Assembly (NCBI RefSeq): GCF_036588685.1
Contig: NC_086382.1
Span: 72,699,999-72,763,998 of the forward strand
Source: Mytilus trossulus
Taxonomy: Eukaryota; Mollusca; Bivalvia; Mytilida; Mytilidae
DNA length: 64,000 nt
Direction of reading: 5' to 3'
Part shown: positions 56,783-64,000 of the stretch, in pieces
Position numbering within the stretch: position 1 is the first letter of the stretch
How the letters are laid out: the number at the start of each line of letters is the position of its first letter
The notes under the pieces: generated by a model
Seen by the model: the letters and a program-made list of their open reading frames with translations, nothing else
Databases searched by the model: none
Told to the model about the DNA's origin: nothing
Program-made: the position numbers and the translations under genes

Positions 56783-59700
56783 AGTAAGTAAAGTAAGTAA
56801 GTAAATTGTTTATTATAGTGACATGTGTAAGTCAGCATAAATATATAAATTTGTACAAAATATAGTTACATATATAATACACCCGGCCCAATGGACCAAT
56901 AAGTCACCTTTTACTTTTAGTTCAATGATAAATGTTCTAATATCACGTGTCAATTGCCAATTTAAATTTAAATACAGATAATTATAGATTAAGAATTAAC
57001 GATTGTAAAAGTTCATATAATGATAAATTCATCTAAAGTTTGTAAAAAAGTTTAAGAATGTTAACTAGAGTAAACTGTTTGTTTTCTGCGGAAAAGTGAC
57101 GCTGCTAAGTATTTAGCTATTTTCCTTGGATGGTTCACCATTAGAAATGTTAATTTTCCCTGGTCATCTAGTTGCGTATAGTCAGGCACCATTAATATCT
57201 CGCTAAAAACAGTTTGTCTGATATCATTATAAAATGTGCAGTTTATAAGAAAATGTAGCTCACTTTCAACATTTTGAGAGTTACAAAAACGACATAGTCT
57301 GTTTTCTACTGGTTCCCCAATATATCTACCAGTCTCAATTCTGATCGGTAATATCCCGCATCTAAACTGGGCTAGCACAGATCGCTCGTGTTTCGTAAGA
57401 TTTAGTTTTACATAGTGCTCTAGTTCGAAGTTTGTTTTAAAGTTTAAGTAAGATCGTAGCTTTGGCTTATTTATCAGGGACTCTCTCCATATATCACTGT
57501 AATGAGTTCGTACAATTTGTTCAAAAGATTTTAAATCCACCATTGTTCTACTTTCATAATAATGTAACATATTAAGTTCCGTGAAAATATCTTTAGTGTC
57601 ACTACACCAATTGTTTGTGCAACGATCATAATCCATATTGAACACCACTTTCGTTAATCGGTCGTCTTCAAACGATAATAGCCTATTCCAGTAGCGAATA
57701 ATGTTTACCCAATGCCGAAACTGACTTGGTATCCATCCAGTATCCCCGTACAGTGCTAGAATTGGTGCAAATCTGTGAACGCCTAAGTAATATCGAATTG
57801 CTCTGTTCTGTACGTTGTCTATTGATTGGAACTTCCTATTTCCTCATATTCCAGATGCGTAGTCGAGGATTGGAGTAACACACGAATTAAAAAGTTTTTC
57901 ATAAGACTGAAAACCAAAATCCTTTAAACTATGGATTTTCGAGATAATTTTACCTAAGGCTCTTCCTGCACCTTTAGCCAAAGTCTCTGCATGTAAATTA
58001 AAGTTACCTTTACAGTTAAAAGTTACACCTAAGTATTTATAATCGTCCACTGTTTTTAACGCATTATTGCCGATTGAAAAGTTAAATTCACTCTGCTTTT
58101 TACGTCCTTTACGAAAGTGCACGCACTTAGATTTGTCCGTGTTGATCAGAACCCTCCAACGTTTACACCAGCTATGAATCACATTTAACATTTGTTGAAG
58201 TTCATCCTCACTTTTTGCGAGCATAACAATATCATCAGCGTAAAGTAGAAGTGAAATTTGTCTTCCATTAATATCAAATCCTAAATTCAAATCATTTACT
58301 TCTTTAACCAAATCGTTGATGAAGATAGAGAAAAGTGTCGGAGAAACGTTATCCCCTTGTTTTACGCCGGATTTACAGTCAAACCAATTCGTCAGCTTAT
58401 TGTTGATACGCACACAGGAGCTTGTATGCTGATAAATGCTTTTAATTGAATTGTAAATTTTGCCGTCTATATTATTTAAGCGCAACTTATACAACATCAT
58501 GTCTCTATCAACGAAATCAAAGCACTTTTTTAAGTCAATGAATGCCGCAAAGACGTTGTGATTGTTTCTCACAATACTGTTTAAGGTAAAAATATGATCT
58601 TCACAAGACCTATTTTTCCTCAACCCATTCTGTTCATCTGCAAGAATATTTTCAGTCTCTAGAAAACTTGATAATCTCTTGTTAACAAATGCGCTATAGA
58701 GTTTGCTTACACATGATAATAGACTGACTCCTCTGTAATTCATCGGAATACGTGCATCTGACGACGGATCCTTTAATATAGGACAAATTATGGATTTTCT
58801 CCAGGCGGACGGAATTAAACTCGAGTCAAAAATCAGTTGAAAAAGATTGTGTATTATTTCAATAACTACAGGAAATTTTAAAACATCGTATGGTATTTCG
58901 TCATATCCACTTGCAGATCGTAGTTTCGCTTGCATTACTATAGAATTTATTTCATTTCTTGATATGTTCTCATTTAAAAGATTATTCGGCATATACAAAG
59001 GGTCCTCCATATTTTCCTCTAATAGGTTTTTGTGTACTTTAGCTTGAGTATAGTGTTCTGAATCAAATTCATCACTCGACAAACCATTGTATAAATTTTC
59101 AAAATCACAACGCCATCTTTCCAAAACTTTTTGTTCAGATCTAGTTATAGTACCATCATCATCAACGACTTCCTGTGGTATACATTTGTTACTTCTAGGT
59201 CCTAATTTACGTATTTTTTCCCAAAAGTCAGTTGGATTTTTGCTCGTCATTGTCTCTATTTCTACCGCTACTGTTCTTCTATAGGTACGTTCTGCCCGTC
59301 TTAGATTTTTGTCGAAACATTTTCTAGCTTGCATGTAGTTATTGCGCAAAGTTGTTTTAATATTTCTCCTCCCAGAATACTTGACGAAATCTTTTTCACA
59401 TGTACGCATCTTATTCCAAAGTTCAGTCAGAGTTTCGTTCCAGTACGGCTTTTTTGTTCGAAAACGCTTCTTAGAGTTATAGTTACAATATTGTGGGATT
59501 TTATCGGTCATTTCTGCGATTATCTCGGTGCATAAATTTTCATAAATCACGTCAATGTTTTCCTGAGTTTCTCGCGAGTGTTCGATGTCAGTGATAATAT
59601 TCATCAAGGCATTTCTCCGTATCTCACTACTCATAAAGTCTAACGGTATTTGGTTAATTTTAAATCGTGCTCTTTTCATCTCATTATCTGTCGAAACCGC

Positions 59701-60163
59701 CTGTTCAAAATGCGTGACCGTAAACTCTGTAATTAATAATGAATGGTCGGGTAGTCTTGATTTCCCACCTAATAATCCAAACAAAGAATTGTTATTAACG
59801 ATAGATTCCGCCGTAAGCACTTCAAACTTTTTACATTTATCAAACACGTCATGAGGAACACAAATATAGTCAACCACGGATTTGCCTCTCGTTGAAATAG
59901 AAGTGAAATTATCACAACCCTGAAATCTTCCATTTAATACACAAAATTTCGATTCATTGAGGAAGTCTATAAATTCGTGACCGTGCTGATTAATGCTTTT
60001 ATCGATTGTATTTCTCATTGGAACACAGTCTATATCGTTCAGTGAATCTGGTAATGATCCAATTCTCGAATTAAAATCCCCTGTAAGCAATATTGCATCA
60101 CATTCGTCATTTAAATATATCTGTGCTAGTAAGTGAGCAAAAAAACTCGGAGCATCACATATA
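56783..60163 (-). mobile_element. LINE with endonuclease and RT, 5'-truncated, recent
   Basis: GTATA at 56778-56782 and 60164-60168 flanks it. Unit A has the unbroken site AAAGGTATATATATGTTTG at 38405. The 3' tail is a (TTAC)n-like microsatellite rather than poly(A), visible on plus as AGTAAGTAAAGTAAGTAAGT. Such tails are usual in CR1/I/RTE-side elements; the clade is not resolved. Confidence 0.88.
57061..60162 (-). pseudogene. LINE ORF2: endonuclease-reverse transcriptase with one in-frame TGA
   Basis: One continuous frame of about 1030 codons, broken only by TGA at 57844-57846 (after YASGI, where TGG would be expected). The partial APE-type endonuclease has LLTGDFNSRIG, VVDYICVP and LPDHSLL. 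The RT has NYRGVSLLSC, FIDLKKCFDFVD (catalytic Asp), GVKQGDNVSPTLFSIF and LLLYADD (catalytic pair). A C-terminal CRFCNSQNVESELHFLINC zinc-binding motif lies near 57290. The N-terminal endonuclease part is lost; the first residues of the open frame above 60163 are host DNA. RT motifs look undamaged, so the copy is young, but truncation makes it non-autonomous. Confidence 0.88.
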
Positions 60164-60168
60164 GTATA

Positions 60169-60775
60169 TATATGTTTGTAAAACAGTTTGGATTGTATTC
60201 GGAAGGCGTAAACATACTTACACTTATATTTTTTCAAATCTAATTACGTTGCGTGTATCGTGTATCAAAAGATAATTTAGTTACATGAAACCGTTTGCTT
60301 TCCTTATGCAGGAAGATATACAGTTGAAATTTAGAAAAAAAAGTTAAATCACAAAGATTGGTCGTGTTGCTCTTTCAAGCTCCGATTACAATCGAGTTAA
60401 ACGATACCTATACAATGGCATATGATTGTGATGGATAGAAAACCTGAAGACCTGTTAAAACACTAACAACAATATGATGTGTAGTGTGAATAAAACATAA
60501 TGTGAAGTACATAACTTTGGAACTAACCAGAACAACAATTATTATATAAATATCGAAATCGTTTATGAAAAGACACTGGTATTGATTTATATACAGAAAA
60601 ATACAGAAAAGACGGATATAAACACGTGATTAGCAAGATAGCGGTCGATTTCAAACATTGGTACCCATATATTTTTCTTAAGTCATACACAGGCTTTTAA
60701 AACTTTGATCATCCAGTAGGAAGGTTACGATTTAAAAAAAATCTAAACTTAGGATGTGCATAATATGAGTGTTAA
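60169..60775. other. Right half of the LINE target, then AT-rich DNA, no gene
   Basis: 60164-60410 continues the homology with 38405-38620 (TATATATGTTTGTAA, ACATGAAACCGTTTGCTTTCC). No coding frame is seen beyond it. Confidence 0.55.
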
Positions 60776-60957
60776 TAGTAAAAGAGGGACGAAAGACACT
60801 AAAGGGACAGTCAGACTCATAAATCTAAAACAAACTGACAACGCCATGGCCAAAAATGAAAAAGACAAACAGAAAAACAATAGTACACATGACACAACAT
60901 AGAAAACAAAAGAATAAATAACACAAACCCAACCAAAAACTAGGGGTTATGTTAGAT
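60776..60957 (-). mobile_element. PLE-A 3' tail, short 5'-truncated copy
   Basis: The minus strand matches 45194-45357 from CCCCTAGTTTTTGGT to the terminal TCGTCCCTCTTTT. It has no coding part. Confidence 0.8.
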
Positions 60958-61471
60958 TTATTATTAATTACATGGTGTATTCGTGACCTAATACGATATA
61001 TAAGGGGTCCGTAAGTTCCTTATGGGTTAGGTCACGAACACACCGTGTAACGAATTTATCTTACCGACTGTCTTCACATGTGGTATTTAGACTATTAGCC
61101 TTATGAAGTGATTCAGTACTTAGTTTTAAAATGTTTAAGAATCTACTTCTATCTTATACAAAAAACAAATGCCAACAATAACAACTTAACCTAGCTTTAA
61201 ATTTGTTTTATTAATGTATTTCAATCAATCTTTCATTGTCTGTTGAAATTATCCTTTCAGATTTCATTTTTGTTTTGAAAGGATAGTAACTCCTTACTTA
61301 CCCAATATGGTTGCTTACCCTTTATGGCAACTAACCATGTATATTTTAGGGCATCCTATACCAAAAACCAAATACATATAGTCACTATGTGTAGTCTGTT
61401 AACCAATCATATCCCCATAATTCTATAGGCTGTTAGAAGGAAGATAAATTTAATATACATTATCGTGTGTA
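60958..61471. other. Spacer between two PLE-A tails, no gene
   Basis: AT-rich. A 13-bp inverted match (TTCGTGACCTAATAC near 60978 and GGTCACGAACACACC near 61030) suggests a short hairpin. Nothing else is recognised. Confidence 0.35.
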
Positions 61472-62463
61472 TAAAAGAGGGACCAAAGATATCAAAGGGA
61501 CAGTCAAACTCGTAAATCTAAAAAAAACTGACAACGCCATGGCTAAAAATGAAAAAGACAAACAGAAAAACAATATTACACATGACACAACATAGAAACA
61601 CTAAAGAATAAACAACACGAACCCCACCAAAAACTAGGGGTGATCTCAGGTGCTCCGGAAGGGTAAGCAGATCCTGCTCCACCCGTCGTGTTGCTTATGT
61701 GATTACAAATCCGGTAAAGAGTCTAATTCGGTAGGTCAAATTCATGAAAGGGAAGGGGATTGTAGTTACGACGTAAGGAACATATCCGATATCATTTGTG
61801 AAACGGTTATCCCATAACAGTCAACCAACTCGTGATGGCGTCCGTAAAATTTACGAAGGATTGATTTCAACTTCACCATTTGGAACTCTTGGTTTATTAG
61901 CTTCCTTGTGAGCAGTAACCCTCTATCAAGAAAATCATGATAGGAAATGCAAGCACGGGAATATCGTATCAATTGAGAGATATATACCCCGTATGCAGGT
62001 GCTGCTGGTATGTTGCTACTTAAAAATGGAAAGTTCACAATTGGAAAGCTGAAATCATCTCTTTTGTCGTAAAGTTTTGTCTTCAACCGACCCTCATTGT
62101 CAATTTCTAGATGTAAGTCAAGATATGAAGCCGACTTAACTGTATCTGTAGTATCCTTTATCTCCAATTCGATGGGATAGATTCGATCCACATAGTCACC
62201 GAATTTTGAATTGTTTAGTGAAAGAACATCATCTATATAGCGGAAAGTAGAGTTAAAGGATATTGCTAACCTCTTATCTTTCTTCCTAAGAAGTTCCTGC
62301 ATGAAGTCAGCCTCATAATAATAAAGAAACAAGTCAGCAAGTAGAGCGGCACAGTTTGTTCCCATTGGGATGCCGACAGTTTGTTGAAAAACACGTCCTC
62401 TGAACGTAACAAATATGTTGTCAATCAAGAAATCAAGCATCTTGATAATATCGGTTTCAGAGA
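61472..62463 (-). mobile_element. PLE-A copy, 5'-truncated
   Basis: The 3' tail at 61472-61765 and the coding end at 61766-62463 match 44366-45357 closely. It is truncated just before IIKMLDFLIDN, so only the second half of the RT remains. Confidence 0.85.
61766..62440 (-). CDS. PLE-A reverse transcriptase C-terminal half, intact frame
   Basis: 224 codons without interruption: GIPMGTNCAALLADLFLYYYE, RYIDDVLSLNN (catalytic Asp pair), YLDLHLEID, YDKRDDFSFPIV, YGVYISQLIRYSRACISYHDF and a FYGRHHELVDCY end. It is nearly identical to residues in the 43778-45055 frame. The first catalytic Asp block and the endonuclease are missing, so it is inactive. The closeness of the two copies suggests recent PLE-A activity. 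Confidence 0.75.
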   Translation of the reverse strand: MLDFLIDNIFVTFRGRVFQQTVGIPMGTNCAALLADLFLYYYEADFMQELLRKKDKRLAISFNSTFRYIDDVLSLNNSKFGDYVDRIYPIELEIKDTTDTVKSASYLDLHLEIDNEGRLKTKLYDKRDDFSFPIVNFPFLSSNIPAAPAYGVYISQLIRYSRACISYHDFLDRGLLLTRKLINQEFQMVKLKSILRKFYGRHHELVDCYGITVSQMISDMFLTS

Positions 62464-62599
62464 ATATTTATAAAATACAGAGCATCGGTATTTTTAAGCT
62501 ATTTTAAGATATAGACAAAAATCGATAGCAAAGATGAACAAACACAAAACTGTGATGATTCCTTTAAAACTTGGAATAACGTATGAGCGTAATACTAAA

Positions 62600-62905
62600 T
62601 ACATATACATATAGAAATATGTGGTATGAGTATCAATAAGACATTGTCACTCAGGTCACAATGTGTAAAAGTTAATCAGTTAAGGTTAAAGTAACGCAGT
62701 CAACACGTACAAAGCCTTGACTCACATCGAACAGCAAGCCATAAAGGTCACCAAAAATTACAAACGTTAAAACATTCAAACAGAAAAACCAACGGTCTAG
62801 TCTATATAAAAACAGAGAAACGAGTAACACTTATGAACCACATCAACAAACGACAACCACTGTACATCAGGTTCCGGACTTTGGACAGGTGCAAACAAAT
62901 ACAGC
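62600..62905 (-). repeat. Diverged dispersed repeat, D2-related
   Basis: GTGGTATGAGTATCAATAAG, CAAGCCATAAAGGTCACC, AAACGACAACCACTG and GGACAGGTGCAAACAAAT occur in an order seen elsewhere next to D2 copies. The last block abuts the empty TTAA site of unit B. Confidence 0.4.
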
Positions 62906-63394
62906 GGATTTAAACGTTTTAATAAGCGCTAACCCTTACCTGAAACAAGAGTGTAACATTGTAAGAAAAACTTTAACATATCAATCGAAAAACCTATTAT
63001 CTATTTGTTATTTTTTGGGACTCTAAGATAATAGTGTTCTTCCTGGTGTATATTATGAATACCTTGTTTTGATTTACTTTTAAACAGGTCTTTTTGATTT
63101 CAAACTTCCGCATTCATACTCTAATTACATGTCAATGGTATTGTATGATTTATTTTAATTCTATTTATTTGATTTAAAGAATAAAAATTCCGCTTTATAA
63201 ATTTTTTCCATCCTAGATGATATTCACTCAACAAGCTGAAGGTCAAAATTTAAAACATTATGGTCTAAATGGACCGAGGCGCTTGTAGAGGGTCAGGTGT
63301 TTATACGAAGTTAACATTAATATTACATGTTATTTTTTTATTCAGTCTTCATGATCTCAAATGCAAAATTAAATAACAAAATTACCCAACTCCA

Positions 63395-63560
63395 TGTAAC
63401 AATCTAATAAGAAAGTCCCTTATCAATTGGAAATATTAATAGCACAAGCACACAAACGCATAGAAAACTGACATAATACTGCATTGGTAAAGATATTTTC
63501 GTATGCGTATGTAGAAAAAGGGAGATTAAACCATGATTTATTTAAAGTAGCTTAACCGAT
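63395..63560 (-). repeat. Dispersed repeat D1, unit B copy
   Basis: Reverse D1 core (AAGAAAGTCCCTTATCAA, GGGAGATTAAACCATGATT), orthologous to 39825-39975, hence older than the duplication. Confidence 0.55.
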
Positions 63561-63614
63561 TGCATGTAAATCCATAATATTGACAACCATGTGTGGGCGA
63601 AACAAAAAGACATA

Positions 63615-64000
63615 ATTAAGATGTGACAACGCTTATTCAACTGCACACCAAGCATCATTGACTTCTCAAAAGTGGTTCCCTTAATCTAAACTAATCATAA
63701 ACTTTAACCTTTAAACTATATTCTAAAGTTTCAAAGGTCAATAGACCATGACAGAGGCCAAATAATATATGGAAATGAGATGTTCCAATGCTTATTCAAC
63801 TGCATATCAAATATCATTGACTTATCATAAGTGGTTACCTTTTAACTAGCAATATTTCAAAGTCTTTAGACAATAATTAGGGGGATGATGTCAAAACATT
63901 TCAAGGGAAATGAGATGGGACAATGCCTTTTCAACTGCGTAACATATATATTTTCCCTTATCATAAGTGGTAGCCTTAAACTGACACAATCATCAACTTT
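63615..64000. repeat. S1 repeat units at the end of unit B
   Basis: At least two and a half units share GGAAATGAGATG, CAATGCTTATTCAACTGC, CATTGACTT, ATCATAAGTGGT and TTTCAAAGGTCAATAGACC, spaced about 135-156 bp. The array runs off the window edge. Confidence 0.6.

Larger units (their letters stand above)
47230..63700 (+). repeat. Segmental duplication, unit B (with TLR copy B)
   Basis: Colinear with 30505-41290 but extended by insertions: a 590-bp hammerhead-linked element, minisatellites and repeats (53300-56380), a LINE (56783-60163) and PLE-A tails. A dinucleotide (AC)n lies at 47307-47328, where unit A has only ACACACAAACAAACACACA. Confidence 0.85.

Overview
AT-rich, intron-bearing, repeat-dense animal DNA. 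A secreted 12-exon GH3 glycosidase, a B-box/TRIM-like gene, a tandem pair of Toll-like receptor genes and many bivalve-type retroelements point to a marine mussel (Mytilus or a close relative). The species is an inference, because no database was searched. No bacterial operons, CRISPR arrays or canonical rRNA/tRNA genes were seen.

Layout. 1-1.5 kb: two inverted copies of an element carrying a hammerhead-ribozyme motif, then a Penelope-like element (PLE) tail. 1.5-5.6 kb: mostly non-coding. 5.6-7.7 kb: B-box/coiled-coil gene (minus) with an intron in its 5' UTR. 8.2-11.1 kb: dispersed repeats, PLE fragments and another hammerhead element. 11.2-21.7 kb: complete GH3 beta-xylosidase/beta-glucosidase-like gene (minus). 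Its 12 exons join in frame to 748 residues, and a 2.4 kb transposon with long terminal inverted repeats lies in intron 5. 23.2-26.2 kb: 5'-truncated, broken LINE (minus). 27.9-29.0 kb: broken PIF/Harbinger transposase split by a TTAA-flanked MITE. 29.1-30.4 kb: PLE fragment. 30.5-41.3 kb (unit A) and 47.2-63.7 kb (unit B) are two diverged copies of one segmental duplication, each with a TLR gene. Between and inside them sit a large N-terminal-endonuclease PLE, MITEs, minisatellites, an almost intact LINE and more hammerhead elements.

Host genes. The GH3 enzyme is predicted to be secreted and to act on plant or algal beta-glycosides. The B-box protein is probably a cytoplasmic scaffold or immune-type TRIM relative without a RING. 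The TLRs are membrane pattern-recognition receptors, but each copy carries a different frame-breaking lesion (1 bp in A, net 2 bp in B), so neither reads through as assembled.

The most interesting non-gene signal is the set of type I-like hammerhead ribozyme motifs with palindromic stem III, sitting in short dispersed elements of retrozyme style. Comparing units A and B also dates insertions: several mobile elements have an identifiable empty site in the other unit.
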